In this document: positions 34,898 to 44,360 of the stretch, piece after piece
How positions within the stretch are numbered: the first letter of the stretch is position 1
How the letters are laid out: every line of letters starts with the position of its first letter
DNA from: Caballeronia turbans
GTDB lineage: Bacteria > Pseudomonadota > Gammaproteobacteria > Burkholderiales > Burkholderiaceae
Direction: 5' to 3'
Length of the DNA: 64,000 nt
NCBI GenBank assembly: GCA_001544655.2
Contig: FCOD02000009.1
Span: 1-64,000, forward strand
Translations under genes and position numbers: made by a program
Notes under the pieces: model-generated
Databases searched by the model: none
Seen by the model: only the letters and a program-made list of their open reading frames with translations
What the model was told of the DNA's origin: nothing

Positions 34898-35651
34898 GAC
34901 CGCGGACGGACACACACTGGAGCTCGCGCCGTGGCGCATGCGCCGGCTCATGCGGCTCGTCGCGCAGGCGCGGCGCACGCCGCCAGGCATGAGCTCGCGC
35001 ACGCTCGGGCAGGACATGCAGATCCTGCTGCGGCGCGCACGGCGCGTGAGCGCCGACCCTCATCGCGGGATCGTGCGTTTCGAAAGCTCGGGCGCGTGCT
35101 GTCGCGCGTGCTTTCTCGCGCGGCAGAAGCGCGATGCGATGGAGATCGTCGCGCTTGCGGTCGCGCCGGGCGCGCATGTGCACGAGCAGGAAGCCGGAGG
35201 TTTCGGGATCGACTTCGAATCGATGCCGAAGTCGGCGAACATCACGCTCGCATGGACGCCTTACGACAGTCTCGAAAGCGCCGCGAAGAACGTGCGCGGG
35301 AAAGGCGTCTATATCCTGACGCGCGGCGGCAAGCCTCGCTATGTGGGCAAGTCGCTCGATCTCGCCGGGCGCATGCGCACGCATCGCCTGTATGCGACGC
35401 AGCACGGCGCCGGCCTCGGCGTGTGGGTGGCCAATACGCGCTCGCCGGAACAGGCGGCGGCGGTCGAGCACGCGCTCGTGAGGACGCTGGGCCGCGGCCT
35501 GACGAACTCGAAGCTGCATGGCGACATGCGAATCGGCAAGCGCGGGCTCGATATCAACGGTCTGCTGCCGACAGTGTTCGGAACCTACGAAAAGGCCCCG
35601 GGAAACCGGGCATTCCGCAAGCCGGGTGGAATTTTCGAGCTCGCGCCATGA
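34890..35651 (+). CDS. GIY-YIG-like protein of the cassette
   Basis: This is a 253-residue protein. The middle (about 135-200) has the GIY-YIG nuclease pattern: GVYILTRGGKPRYVGKSLDL, then a catalytic-type Arg in GRMRTHR and a Glu in VEHALVR. The first 110 residues are basic and include CCRACFLARQKRD, a possible metal or structural Cys cluster. The end (PGNRAFRKPGG) is basic. Its start overlaps the PLP gene and its stop overlaps the amidohydrolase gene as ATGA, so all three are translationally coupled. A nuclease in such a set could act as an effector or on host DNA or RNA; this is unproven. Confidence 0.8.
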   Translation: MFKTADGHTLELAPWRMRRLMRLVAQARRTPPGMSSRTLGQDMQILLRRARRVSADPHRGIVRFESSGACCRACFLARQKRDAMEIVALAVAPGAHVHEQEAGGFGIDFESMPKSANITLAWTPYDSLESAAKNVRGKGVYILTRGGKPRYVGKSLDLAGRMRTHRLYATQHGAGLGVWVANTRSPEQAAAVEHALVRTLGRGLTNSKLHGDMRIGKRGLDINGLLPTVFGTYEKAPGNRAFRKPGGIFELAP

Positions 35652-36409
35652 TCATCGACTTCCATGTACACGCGGGCCAGGGCGACGGCATGACCGGTCC
35701 GTGGGACACGACCGCGCCGCTCGCCGCTTACGCGCGCCGCGCGACACGCGCGGGCATCGCGCGTTCGGTGCTGCTGCCGGTGTTTCAGTCCGACTACGCG
35801 CGCGGCAACCGCGATGTCGCGGCGATCGTGCGCGCGGACCCGCAGCGCTGGATCGGCTTTGCGATGGTGCATGCCGAGCGCGACCGCGAGCGCATTCATC
35901 GCATGATCGAGGAAGCCGTGCTGATGCTGGGCCTGCGCGGGATCAAGGTGCATCGGCACGACGCGCGCATTCATCGGCAGGTCTGCGATGCCGCGCAACG
36001 CTGGAATCTGCCCGTTCTCTACGATCCCGGCGGCGAAACGGGCGGGCTGGAGCTGCTTGCGCAAACGCATCCGAATGTCGCGTTCGTGTTCGCGCATCTC
36101 GGCAGCTTCGCCGATGACTGGGCCGCGCAGCGGCGCGTCATCGATCTCATCGTTCGATATCCGAATCTGTATGCCGATACGTCCGGCGTGCGGCGCTTCG
36201 ATCTGCTCGAAGAAGCGTTTCATCGCGCGGGGCCGCGCAAGCTGCTCTTCGGCACCGACGGCCCGTGGCTGCATCCGGGGCTCGAACTCGCGAAGATCCG
36301 CGCACTCGAGCCGTCGCGCGAAGCGTTCGACGCCATCGCGGGCGGCAATGCGATGCGCCTCCTCGCGCGCTCGCGCGTCATGGCGGCGCCGCGCGCGGCC
36401 GCTCACTGA
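35648..36409 (+). CDS. Amidohydrolase family (TIM-barrel) protein
   Basis: This 253-residue metal-dependent hydrolase is of the amidohydrolase_2 type. The first metal motif is IDFHVHAGQ (HxH at about 5-7), further ligands are in GIKVHRHD and FVFAHLGS, and the conserved acidic motif is LLFGTDGPW (Asp at about 213). Such proteins open lactones or decarboxylate or hydrolyse small ring compounds. No signal peptide is seen. It is the last gene of the cassette operon, coupled by ATGA to the gene before and ending 7 bp into the convergent activator gene. Confidence 0.9.
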   Translation: MIIDFHVHAGQGDGMTGPWDTTAPLAAYARRATRAGIARSVLLPVFQSDYARGNRDVAAIVRADPQRWIGFAMVHAERDRERIHRMIEEAVLMLGLRGIKVHRHDARIHRQVCDAAQRWNLPVLYDPGGETGGLELLAQTHPNVAFVFAHLGSFADDWAAQRRVIDLIVRYPNLYADTSGVRRFDLLEEAFHRAGPRKLLFGTDGPWLHPGLELAKIRALEPSREAFDAIAGGNAMRLLARSRVMAAPRAAAH

Positions 36410-37758
36410 CCTGCTTCGGACGGCCGCATCTGACGACGCAACTGCAGCGCGCGCGGCGTGACGCGCAAGAGTTCCGCCGCGCGGCTCGTCGATCCGGCGC
36501 GACGCTCGGCCAGTTCCACGGCAAGCGTCTCCGCAATCTGCCCGATGTTCTTCAGCCCGAGTCCGGCGTCGAGCGCGCCTTCGATTGCGAGCGCGAGCGC
36601 CTGCTCCCATCCGCTCACGCTGACGGAGGGCGCGCCGGGCGTGAAGGCGTCGCCCAGACAGCCGGTGCTCAGCACCCGAAAGCCGCGCTGCCTGTCCGCG
36701 AGGCGCAGCACGACGTTGCGCAGCTCGCGCACGTTGCCCTGATAGTCCGCCGCAACGAGACGCTGCATTACTTCGGGCATGACCTGCGGCGCGGCATCGC
36801 CATGTTCGGCGAGAAAGTGTGCGACGAGCAGCGGGATATCGTCGCGCCGCTCGGCGAGACTCGGCGCGCGCACGGTCCATCGCGCGATGCGGAAGTACAG
36901 GTCGTTGCGAAAGCGCCCGGCGAGCACTTCGCCTTCGAGGTCCCGATTGGTCGCACAGGTGAGACGGAAGTCCGACTTGCGCCACACGTCTTCACCGATG
37001 CGCTTGTACGTGCGTTCCTGAATCACGCGCAGCAGACGCGCTTGCAAACGCGGCTCCAGTTCGCCGATTTCGTCGAGAAAGAGCGTGCCGCCGTCGGCCA
37101 TTGCGACGGCGCCATCGCGCGCGCAGACGGCGTGCGTGAATGCGCCTTTCGCGTGACCGAAAAGCTCGCTGCCCGACAGTTCCGGGCTGAGCGTCGTGCA
37201 ATCGACGACGACGAACGGCCCGCGCCTTCGCACCGGATCGAGATCGTGCACGAGGCGGGCGAGCAGCTCCTTGCCGCAGCCGCTTTCGCCGAGCAACAGG
37301 CAAGCGCCGTCGCCGAAGCGGCCGATTTCCGCCACCGTGCGCAGCGTGTTGCGCCAGATCGTCGACGTGCCGACTGCGCGCTCGCGCAGCCATTCCGAAT
37401 CGAGGATCGACTCCATCTCCGCGAGACGCGCGACACGTCGCGCGATTTCATCGAGCAGCAGGTCGTCATCGCGGGCAAGCACCATGTCGCACAGCGACGC
37501 GGGCCACCATGCCTCGGGCTGGCAGTCGGCGCGCGTGGCCGGCGTGCATCCGACGATGAAGCCCTCCGGCAACGGATGACGCCGCAGCCAGCGCGCGGCC
37601 GCATCGGCGACCCGGTTGCCCTGCGCGATCACGACGACCACGTATGGGCCCTCGCCCGTCGAACCCATTTCGACTTCGTGAGGGACGCCGCGCTCGCGCA
37701 ACGCTGCATCGAGCGCGCGCGGATCGTCGTGATGCAGAACGATGCGCATCGCGTTCAC
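36403..37758 (-). CDS. Sigma-54-dependent transcriptional activator
   Basis: This 451-residue bacterial enhancer-binding protein has an N-terminal 130-residue sensor part (VVVVIAQGNRVADAA, not a clear receiver). The AAA+ domain has Walker A GESGCGKE (about 159-166), Walker B GGTLFLDEIGE, and the loop that contacts sigma-54 as GAFTHA in place of the usual GAFTGA. A Fis-type helix-turn-helix ends the protein (AELLRVTPRALQLRRQM). It is convergent with the cassette operon and overlaps its end. I infer that it activates the promoter at 29198. The Gly-to-His change in the loop is unusual. The first codon is GTG; an ATG three codons later is possible. Confidence 0.92.
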   Translation of the reverse strand: MNAMRIVLHHDDPRALDAALRERGVPHEVEMGSTGEGPYVVVVIAQGNRVADAAARWLRRHPLPEGFIVGCTPATRADCQPEAWWPASLCDMVLARDDDLLLDEIARRVARLAEMESILDSEWLRERAVGTSTIWRNTLRTVAEIGRFGDGACLLLGESGCGKELLARLVHDLDPVRRRGPFVVVDCTTLSPELSGSELFGHAKGAFTHAVCARDGAVAMADGGTLFLDEIGELEPRLQARLLRVIQERTYKRIGEDVWRKSDFRLTCATNRDLEGEVLAGRFRNDLYFRIARWTVRAPSLAERRDDIPLLVAHFLAEHGDAAPQVMPEVMQRLVAADYQGNVRELRNVVLRLADRQRGFRVLSTGCLGDAFTPGAPSVSVSGWEQALALAIEGALDAGLGLKNIGQIAETLAVELAERRAGSTSRAAELLRVTPRALQLRRQMRPSEAGQ

Positions 37759-38486
37759 ATCGGCAAGTGGTCTTGCGGGCTCAGCGAGGCTCGGGTTCTG
37801 TCAACGCGCGAACGCGTGCCGTGTGCGTGCCCCGCGCGATGCGCTTGTCGGGAAATGTCCGCGTGTTTCGCATGTGAACCTCGCATTCGGCCGGCTGTCA
37901 TGCGCCATGCATGCGCCCGCGATCGGGCAGCAAGGCAAGGACGCGCCGTGCCTGAACACGGCGCGCGTGCCTCTGCCCACATTGATCAATGCCCGAAGGA
38001 TGGTTCCCGCTTTGAGTGTGCGGTCGCGTTGTGATGCCGACGCGTGGTGTATCGGAGCCGGTCGAGCAGCTTTCGTGTATGCGTATCGTAGGAAACGTTT
38101 GCGCTGTCCTGTTGAACGAAAGCGCTTTACGTGAGGGTTAGCGCACAATCGTCCGCTAATACGCCGAGGGACGCGAAACCGAATGAATTCGTTATCCGTA
38201 TCAATGACCGCTAAGTGCGTGATCCTGGCGGATAACGTCTTCAAACGCGGGCTGCGCGGGTTTTCAGTACTTGCTTCGTGAAACGGCGCGGCCCGGTCTT
38301 TCGTGCCCGCGTCGGCGGCCGACTCCAATGTGGACCCAACGATTGGTCCCGTCTGGCACTAACTTTCCGGATTTTTCGCTGTGGATACTCGGTCACCGGT
38401 TCGCTGCACGCGCAACGAGCCTGCACCGGAAAAGGGGAATGCCGCGCGCAAGGCGTTTCCCATCCTCCACTTCTCCAGGAAAGCTC
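37759..38486. other. Intergenic stretch of about 730 bases, no supported gene
   Basis: No frame here has protein-like composition. The left side should hold the promoter of the sigma-54 activator gene, and the right side that of the TauA-type gene. GGACC-N8-GGTCC near 38332-38349 is a short inverted repeat that could be an operator for the importer. I found no RNA-like fold that I would defend. Confidence 0.4.
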
Positions 38487-39563
38487 ATGAAAACGATCCG
38501 CGTCTCCGGCTTGAAATGGTTGCCCCGCAAGCTGCTTCGAACGTTCGCGCCGGCGCGCGCGCTGGCCTCGCTTGCGATCGCCGCGTGTGCATGGGGCGTC
38601 GCACAGGCAGCCCATGCCGAAGACAAGGAAGTGACGATCGCGTACCAGCAGATCGTCGATCCGTGGGTCGTCGGCATCGCCGATGGCTCGATCGCCAAAG
38701 CGACGGGCTACAAGATCAACTGGCGTCAGTTCGAATCGGGCGCGAAGGTCGCGACCGCGATGGCGTCAGGCGACGTCAAGATCGGCGTGATCGGCTCCAG
38801 TCCGCTCGCCGCCGCCGTGAGTCAGGGCGTGGATGCGCAGCTCTTCTGGATTCTCGACAACATCAACGAGGCCGAGGCGATGGTCGTGCGCAACGGCTCG
38901 GGCGTCGAGAAGCCGGCCGATCTGAAGGGCAAGACCATCGGCGTGCCGTTCGTCTCGACGACGCACTATCACACGATGTTTGCGCTGCAGCACTGGGGCA
39001 TCGATCCGTCCTCCGTGAAGATTCTCAACATGCAGCCGAATCAGATCGCGGCGGCATGGGAGCGCGGCGACATCGATGCCGCTTATGTGTGGGACCCGGC
39101 GCTCTCGCAACTGAAGAAGAACGGCAAGGTGCTCATCACATCGGGCGACCTGTCGAGGCTCGGCAAGCCGACCTTCGATGGCATCGCCGTCGATCGCGCA
39201 TGGGGCGAGGCGCACAAGGACTTCATGGCGAAGTTCGTCAAGGCTATTTCCGATCTCGATCAGCAATATCGCAGCGATCCGTCCAGGTGGAGCGCGCAGT
39301 CGCAGCAGGCCGCGGCGATCGCGAAGACGATCGGCGGGACGCCGGCCGACGTGCCGGGATCGCTCGCGCTGTACGGCTATCCGTCGGCGCAGGAGCAGGC
39401 GTCGAAGCAGTGGCTGGGCGGCGGTGCATCGAGCCGCGCGGCCTTCGCGCTGAAGGACACGGCGGACTTCCTCAAGCAGCAGAAGCGCGTCAACGCGGTG
39501 CTGCCGGACTATTCGAAGTACGTGACGGCCGAATACGTCGAGGCGGCTGAAAAGCTGAAGTGA
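38487..39563 (+). CDS. tauA: Taurine/sulfonate-type ABC importer, solute-binding protein
   Basis: This 358-residue periplasmic binding protein of the NitT/TauT family is closest in pattern to TauA. An N-terminal signal sequence (about 1-44, ending AAHA) precedes [20 protein letters not shown] and [20 protein letters not shown], both typical of taurine binding proteins. The ATG follows CCAGGA. It heads a three-gene importer operon with an ATPase and a permease. There is no TauD dioxygenase gene alongside, so the substrate could be taurine or a related small sulfonate used elsewhere. The symbol is by similarity only. Confidence 0.88.
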   Translation: MKTIRVSGLKWLPRKLLRTFAPARALASLAIAACAWGVAQAAHAEDKEVTIAYQQIVDPWVVGIADGSIAKATGYKINWRQFESGAKVATAMASGDVKIGVIGSSPLAAAVSQGVDAQLFWILDNINEAEAMVVRNGSGVEKPADLKGKTIGVPFVSTTHYHTMFALQHWGIDPSSVKILNMQPNQIAAAWERGDIDAAYVWDPALSQLKKNGKVLITSGDLSRLGKPTFDGIAVDRAWGEAHKDFMAKFVKAISDLDQQYRSDPSRWSAQSQQAAAIAKTIGGTPADVPGSLALYGYPSAQEQASKQWLGGGASSRAAFALKDTADFLKQQKRVNAVLPDYSKYVTAEYVEAAEKLK

Positions 39564-39619
39564 GTCCGACTGCGGGCACGCGCCGCGCGCCCTTGCCATA
39601 TCCGCGTCCGGGAGGACAT

Positions 39620-40438
39620 ATGAGCTGCATGCAGGTGAAGAACGTCAGTGTGGTGTTTCCCGGACGACGCCCGGGCGAGCGCGTGCATGCGCTCGATGGC
39701 ATCGATCTCACGATCGGCGATGGCGAATTCGTCGTCGCGCTCGGTGCGTCGGGTTGCGGCAAGACGACGCTGCTCTCGCTGATGGCGGGCTTCATCGCGC
39801 CGTCGTCCGGCGAGATGTTGCTCGGCGGCAGGCCGGTCGAAGGGCCGGGCGCCGATCGCGGCGTCGTGTTTCAGAAACATGCGTTGCTGCCGTGGCTCAA
39901 CGTGCTCGACAACGCGACTTTCGGACTGAAGTTGCAGGGCGTGCCGAAGGCGCGGCGTGAGGAGATCGCGAAGCGCAACCTCGCGCTGGTCGGCCTTCAG
40001 GACTTCCACAAGCACATGATCTATCAGTTGTCGGGCGGAATGCAGCAGCGTGTGGGCATCGCCCGTGCGCTGACCTGCGATCCCGCGATGCTGCTGATGG
40101 ACGAGCCGATGGCCGCGCTCGACGCCCTCACGCGCGAGACCATTCAGGAACTGCTGCTCGATGTCTGGCAGCGCACGCAGAAGATGCTGTTCTTCATCAC
40201 GCACAGCGTGGAGGAGGCGCTTTTTCTGGCGAGCCGCCTGATCGTGATGTCGCCGCGTCCGGGCCGCATCACGCATAGCTACGATCTCGATTTCAACCGC
40301 CGCTTCCTCGCCACGCGCGATGCGCGCGCGATCAAGTCGAGTCCCGATTTCATCGAGATGCGTGAGCGCGTGCTCGGCATCATCTACGGCGACGAACGCG
40401 CAGCGCATCAGGCTGCCGAGGAGATTCATCATGGATAA
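39620..40438 (+). CDS. tauB: Taurine/sulfonate-type ABC importer, ATPase
   Basis: This is the 272-residue ATP-binding subunit of the importer. Walker A is GASGCGKTT (about 46-54), the signature is [15 protein letters not shown] (about 139-153), Walker B is [13 protein letters not shown], and the switch His is in [14 protein letters not shown]. These fit the SsuB/TauB group. The start ATG follows GGAGGAC. It lies 56 bp after tauA and overlaps the permease start by 8 bp. No unusual residues are seen. Confidence 0.93.
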   Translation: MSCMQVKNVSVVFPGRRPGERVHALDGIDLTIGDGEFVVALGASGCGKTTLLSLMAGFIAPSSGEMLLGGRPVEGPGADRGVVFQKHALLPWLNVLDNATFGLKLQGVPKARREEIAKRNLALVGLQDFHKHMIYQLSGGMQQRVGIARALTCDPAMLLMDEPMAALDALTRETIQELLLDVWQRTQKMLFFITHSVEEALFLASRLIVMSPRPGRITHSYDLDFNRRFLATRDARAIKSSPDFIEMRERVLGIIYGDERAAHQAAEEIHHG

Positions 40439-41336
40439 GCGCGTATCGATGACCGTGCCCGCTGCCGCGATCGAACGGGAGATCGGCGCATCGCGGCGAC
40501 CGCCCGGCAGACCCGCGCGACAGTCGAAGAAGAAGCCGGTGAAACCGGGCGACACCTTCGGCGTGCCGGGCTACGGCAGCAGCCTTGCGATGAGCATCGT
40601 CACGGTCGCCGTGCTGGTGGCCGGCTGGTTTCTGATCACCGGCATGCATTGGGTCAAGCCGCTGTTCCTGCCGTCGCCGCAAGCGGTGTTTGCGAAGTTC
40701 GTCTCGGTGGCGAGCGAAGGTTTCGCCAACTCGACGCTCACCGAACATATCGCGGCGAGCCTGTTGCGCGTATTCAGTGCGTTCGCGCTCGCCTGCGCCA
40801 CGGCGATTCCGGTCGGCGTGATGATGGGCGTCTCGCGGCATGCGCGCGGCGTGTTCGATCCGCCGATCGAGTTCTATCGGCCGCTGCCGCCGCTCGCATA
40901 TCTGCCGCTCATCATCATCTGGTTCGGCATCGGCGAGTTCTCGAAGGTCTTTCTGATCTATCTCGCGATCTTCGCGCCGCTCGCCATTGCCGCGCGCGCG
41001 GGCGTGCGCTCGGTCTCGATCGAGCAGATTCACGCGGCCTATTCGATGGGCGCGACGCGCACGCAGGTCGTCATCCACGTGATTCTCAAATCGGCGCTGC
41101 CGGAGATCTTTACGGGAATGCGCATTGGCATCGGCGTGGGCTGGACGACGCTCGTCGCCGCGGAAATGGTCGCATCGACGCGCGGCCTCGGCTTCATGGT
41201 GCTGAACGCGGCGGAGTTTCTGGCGAGCGATGTCGTGATCATGGGGATCATCGTCATCGGCTTCTTCGCGCTGTGCTTCGATCTGCTGATGCGGTATCTG
41301 GAGAAGGCGATGGTGCCGTGGAAAGGGCGGGTGTGA
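40431..41336 (+). CDS. tauC: Taurine/sulfonate-type ABC importer, permease
   Basis: This is the 301-residue inner-membrane permease of the importer. An N-terminal basic leader rich in Arg and Lys (about 20-40) precedes about six membrane segments ([15 protein letters not shown] and others). The EAA loop is in [19 protein letters not shown] (about 202-220). The C-terminal [13 protein letters not shown] is typical of the SsuC/TauC group. It overlaps tauB by 8 bp, so the two are translationally coupled. It is the last gene of the operon. Confidence 0.92.
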   Translation: MDKRVSMTVPAAAIEREIGASRRPPGRPARQSKKKPVKPGDTFGVPGYGSSLAMSIVTVAVLVAGWFLITGMHWVKPLFLPSPQAVFAKFVSVASEGFANSTLTEHIAASLLRVFSAFALACATAIPVGVMMGVSRHARGVFDPPIEFYRPLPPLAYLPLIIIWFGIGEFSKVFLIYLAIFAPLAIAARAGVRSVSIEQIHAAYSMGATRTQVVIHVILKSALPEIFTGMRIGIGVGWTTLVAAEMVASTRGLGFMVLNAAEFLASDVVIMGIIVIGFFALCFDLLMRYLEKAMVPWKGRV

Positions 41337-41516
41337 GTGCTGTACCGGCGAATGCGGGCGCTGCTTTGCTACGCCCGCAAGCGCCTGCAGGTTCGCGCAT
41401 TGCGCCTGGCCGTTTCGTACAGTGGCTAATGGCCGTCGCGGTGCGCTGCGACAGCTTAAGCATTGATTGTGCCGCCGGCTCATCGACCTCGTCGTGTCGT
41501 CGAGGCCCGACGAAGG

Positions 41517-41720
41517 TTACTGATTGGTCGGCTCTCCCGGGTCCTCGACGCCTTTCTCGATGTTGTCTTTCTGATCACCATAATCCTTTCGATTCGCGCC
41601 ATTGGTGATCTCGACATCGCCCTTTACCTTGCGGTCTTCATTGCCGGTGACGGTTCCGATTACCGTGTCTGTCCACCCTTTGATCTGTTCCTTGATACCT
41701 TCCTTTTGATCGCGGTTCAT
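41517..41720 (-). CDS. CsbD-family stress protein
   Basis: This 67-residue small soluble protein of the CsbD family is induced by general stress in other bacteria; the function is not established. The family pattern IKEQIKGWTDTVIGTVTGNE is followed by a DVEITNGANRKDYGD stretch and an acidic tail. It is fully hydrophilic and mostly helical. The ATG follows GGAGCACACG. It lies close to another small charged protein gene on the same strand, a common setting for stress genes in this group. Confidence 0.92.
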   Translation of the reverse strand: MNRDQKEGIKEQIKGWTDTVIGTVTGNEDRKVKGDVEITNGANRKDYGDQKDNIEKGVEDPGEPTNQ

Positions 41721-41788
41721 CGTGTGCTCCGTGGTTCGTATGTGAATCGGCGGTGTGTCCTGCGATGTCCGAAGCGCTCGTCGTGAGC

Positions 41789-42043
41789 CTAGGCTTCATT
41801 GTCGGACTTGCCTGGTCTGCCGCTGCGGCTCGCGGGTTCGAGATCCGGATCGACGTGATCGTGTTCGGGTGCGTACGGACCCTCGTCGGGATGTTCCTTG
41901 CCCTTCGGCACGAGGCTCGGGTCGATGTTGCCGTGCTCTCGCTGCTCGATAGTGCCGTCGCGTTTCTCTTTTACATCGCCTTCGCCGAGCGTTTTGCGGC
42001 GTTCGTCCGCGCGCTCGACGGGATCGGATGGTTCGTTTTGCAT
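41789..42043 (-). CDS. Small highly charged hydrophilic protein, 84 aa
   Basis: I do not recognise this protein. It is entirely hydrophilic and rich in Glu, Asp, Lys and Pro (RRKTLGEGDVKEKRDG, GPYAPEHDHVDPDLEP), with no signal, membrane span or Cys. It is likely disordered, like many desiccation- or stress-linked small proteins. The ATG follows AAAGGAGCAG; a further upstream ATG is less likely. It lies 68 bp upstream of the CsbD gene on the same strand and may be co-transcribed. Confidence 0.72.
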   Translation of the reverse strand: MQNEPSDPVERADERRKTLGEGDVKEKRDGTIEQREHGNIDPSLVPKGKEHPDEGPYAPEHDHVDPDLEPASRSGRPGKSDNEA

Positions 42044-42208
42044 CGTCTGCTCCTTTGCGTCGGATGGGATTGCGTCGTACTTCCGAGCAACGGATATGCC
42101 CACGTCCCCGGCGTGTTGCAGCGCGGAAGCGGGTTTGTCAGGCGCAGGCAGTCAGGGGGCACACGTCATGCTGAATCAAGGCAATCCTCAACGAAACGCG
42201 GGTATGCC

Positions 42209-43246
42209 ATGCGAATCAAACTGAAATCGCTCGACGAGCAGGTCATCGTCATTACAGGCGCGACAAGCGGGATAGGGCTCGTCACCGCGCGCCTTGCCGC
42301 TGCACGCGGCGCTCGCCTGATGCTCGTCTCGCGTGATGAGACAGCGCTCACGGAACTCGTTCGAGAGTTGTCGCGGGACGCTCACGACCGCGTCGCGCAT
42401 GCCGTGGCGGACGTCGGCGACCGGACGCAACTGCAGGCGGCCGCGGATGCCGCGATCCAGCGCTTCGGCGGATTCGACACCTGGATCAACAATGCGGGCG
42501 TGTCGATTTACGGACGTTGCGCCGACGTGCCGCTTGACGAGCAACGCAAGCTCTTCGACACCAACTTCTGGGGTGTCGTGAACGGATCGCTGATCGCCGT
42601 GCAACATCTGCGTGAGAAAGGCGGGGCGCTCATCAATCTGGGCAGTGAATTGTCGGATGTCGCCGTTCCGCTGCAGGGCGCATATGTGGCCTCGAAGCAT
42701 GCGGTGAAAGGCTATACCGATGCGCTGCGCATCGAACTCGCCAATGAAGGCGCGCCCGTATCGGTGACGCTCGTCAAGCCCGCTGGCGTCGACACGCTGT
42801 TCGTCGAGCACGCCAGGAATCATCTCGACCGGCAGCCCAAACTGCCTCAGCCCGTCTATGCGCCCGATGTCGTCGCGCGAGCGATTCTGCATGCGGCCGT
42901 GCATCCGACACGCGACATATATGCAGGCGGCGCATCGCGCGGCATGGCGTGGTTCGGGCGCTCGGCGCCGCGCGTCTACGACGCCATACTGAGCAAGCTC
43001 GGCGTGAAGGCACAACTTACCGACGAGCCACGTCGCGACGGCGACGCGCTCGATCGCGGCGGCGCGGATCTGCGCGAACGTTCGGGACGTCATGGCAGGG
43101 TGCGCGAACGCAGCTTCTACACCGATGCCTACACGCTCGCCGCAGGTCCGCGCGCGGCGCTCATCGGGATCGCGGGCGTCATGTTGGTCGCGGCAGCGGG
43201 GCGCTACGTGCGCGAGGCCAAAGGGCATCGCATATCGGCGTTCTGA
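42209..43246 (+). CDS. Short-chain dehydrogenase with a C-terminal membrane segment
   Basis: This is a 345-residue SDR-family oxidoreductase. The cofactor motif is TGATSGIG (about 14-21), the NNAGVS motif follows, and the catalytic pair is in NLGSELSDVAVPLQGAYVASK (YVASK). Beyond the usual 250 residues it has an extension with a charged stretch and a final hydrophobic helix (AALIGIAGVMLVAAAGRYV, about 316-334), suggesting a membrane anchor. The ATG has only a weak ribosome-binding site. The substrate is unknown. It is followed by a small membrane protein gene on the same strand. Confidence 0.88.
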   Translation: MRIKLKSLDEQVIVITGATSGIGLVTARLAAARGARLMLVSRDETALTELVRELSRDAHDRVAHAVADVGDRTQLQAAADAAIQRFGGFDTWINNAGVSIYGRCADVPLDEQRKLFDTNFWGVVNGSLIAVQHLREKGGALINLGSELSDVAVPLQGAYVASKHAVKGYTDALRIELANEGAPVSVTLVKPAGVDTLFVEHARNHLDRQPKLPQPVYAPDVVARAILHAAVHPTRDIYAGGASRGMAWFGRSAPRVYDAILSKLGVKAQLTDEPRRDGDALDRGGADLRERSGRHGRVRERSFYTDAYTLAAGPRAALIGIAGVMLVAAAGRYVREAKGHRISAF

Positions 43247-43315
43247 AGCGGCGTCGGGAAGGCTGATTCGGCAGCGTCACGGCGCAAAGCCGGTCGAGAG
43301 ATAGGGAGGCATGGC

Positions 43316-43783
43316 ATGCAAACGCACATCCGGGAATTGCTCATCCGCGCGATAGGTTCCGGCTCCGCTGCCGGGCTGGCGTCGGCAGCGGTCGCGTCCG
43401 CCGGCGCGATGCACAAGGGGCACGGGCCGTACGCGGCGATGAACGCCGTCACGCATTGTTTGTGGCGCGACGCATCATGGCGAAGGAGGCCGAGCGCGAA
43501 GTACACGGGCCTCGGCGCGGCGATTCATATGGGCAGCGCGGTCTTCTGGGGCGTGCTGTTTGAAGCGCTGTGCGAGCGCGGATACCGGCGATCCGGGGGG
43601 ACGAGCATCGCGAACGCAGCCGCAACGACTGCGGTCGTGGCCTACGTCGTCGATTATCACGTCGTGCCCAAGCGTCTCACGCCAGGTTTCGAGAGCCACC
43701 TGTCGAAGGGCTCGCTGGGGCTGACTTATGTCGCGCTCGGTGCGGGCTTCGCGCTCGCGGCGTTGCTGCGGCAGCGGGCATAG
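43316..43783 (+). CDS. Small membrane protein, 155 aa
   Basis: This is an unrecognised membrane protein with about three to four hydrophobic segments: near 13-31 (Gly/Ala-rich), 65-85 (LGAAIHMGSAVFWGVLFEAL), 98-112 (AATTAVVAYVVDYHV) and 132-150. His and Asp residues inside the second and third segments could matter. The ATG follows GGGAGG. It lies 69 bp after the dehydrogenase gene in the same direction and is likely co-transcribed. The pattern is similar to small inner-membrane proteins of unknown role in this group. Confidence 0.78.
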   Translation: MQTHIRELLIRAIGSGSAAGLASAAVASAGAMHKGHGPYAAMNAVTHCLWRDASWRRRPSAKYTGLGAAIHMGSAVFWGVLFEALCERGYRRSGGTSIANAAATTAVVAYVVDYHVVPKRLTPGFESHLSKGSLGLTYVALGAGFALAALLRQRA

Positions 43784-43947
43784 CCTCCCCCTCGACGGAT
43801 GAGACCGCTGTTCCGGTGGCGCGTTGGGCGTCCATGCCGCATGGTCGTTTGTGCGTCGCTTGTGGCGGGTTTTCGTTGATGCCTCTTGGCGCGCTGGAGA
43901 TCTGTCCGTTGATCAGCAATCGCTAGACGTGGCCCAGTGTCTAGGCG

Positions 43948-44166
43948 CTACTGGCTGGCGCCCGAGGGCGTGTCGCTGGCGGCCGTAGCAGGGAAGCTCG
44001 CCGCAGCCGGGCCGGATGCACCCGACGCTGGCGCAGCCGCCGCGGTGTCGCTGGCCGCGTTGCCCGTGGTGACGGTCGTGCGGTTGCGGTTGCAGCCCGC
44101 CGTGAGACAACTGCACGCCGTCAATGCGATGATCAGCGATATTTTGATGCGGTTGGAAGCCTTCAT
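43948..44166 (-). CDS. Small lipoprotein, 72 aa
   Basis: A lipoprotein signal (ISLIIALTACSCLTAGC, lipid-bearing Cys at about 25) is followed by a short, disordered Ala/Ser/Pro-rich mature part. The length and composition suggest an outer-membrane or periplasm-facing small lipoprotein with no enzymatic domain. The ATG follows CAGGAGCG. It stands alone next to tRNA-Lys. The function is unknown. Confidence 0.72.
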   Translation of the reverse strand: MKASNRIKISLIIALTACSCLTAGCNRNRTTVTTGNAASDTAAAAPASGASGPAAASFPATAASDTPSGASQ

Positions 44167-44360
44167 GGTGCGCTCCTGGTCAGACGGCGGGTGAGAAGCG
44201 ATGAGCCCTCATTTGAAGGCAGAGAAGCATCATGCGTACCCGGCGCGGCTCATGCGAAGGAATCGACGGCAGGTTTCACGCATGGTCGTGGTCGGCATCG
44301 AGCGGGATCACGGGTGCATCGCCGCGGAAGGACGACGCAAACAGCGAAACCCGATCCGAG

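Noticed and set aside
31610-35017. Very long open frame (over 1100 codons) on the - strand opposite the cassette
   Set aside because: It is antisense to genes with clear domains and is Arg-rich, as expected for the opposite strand of GC-rich coding DNA.
38364-38380. TGGCAC followed by TTCC upstream of tauA, as a sigma-54 promoter
   Set aside because: The -12 element lacks the invariant GC, and no activator gene is associated with the TauABC-type operon.
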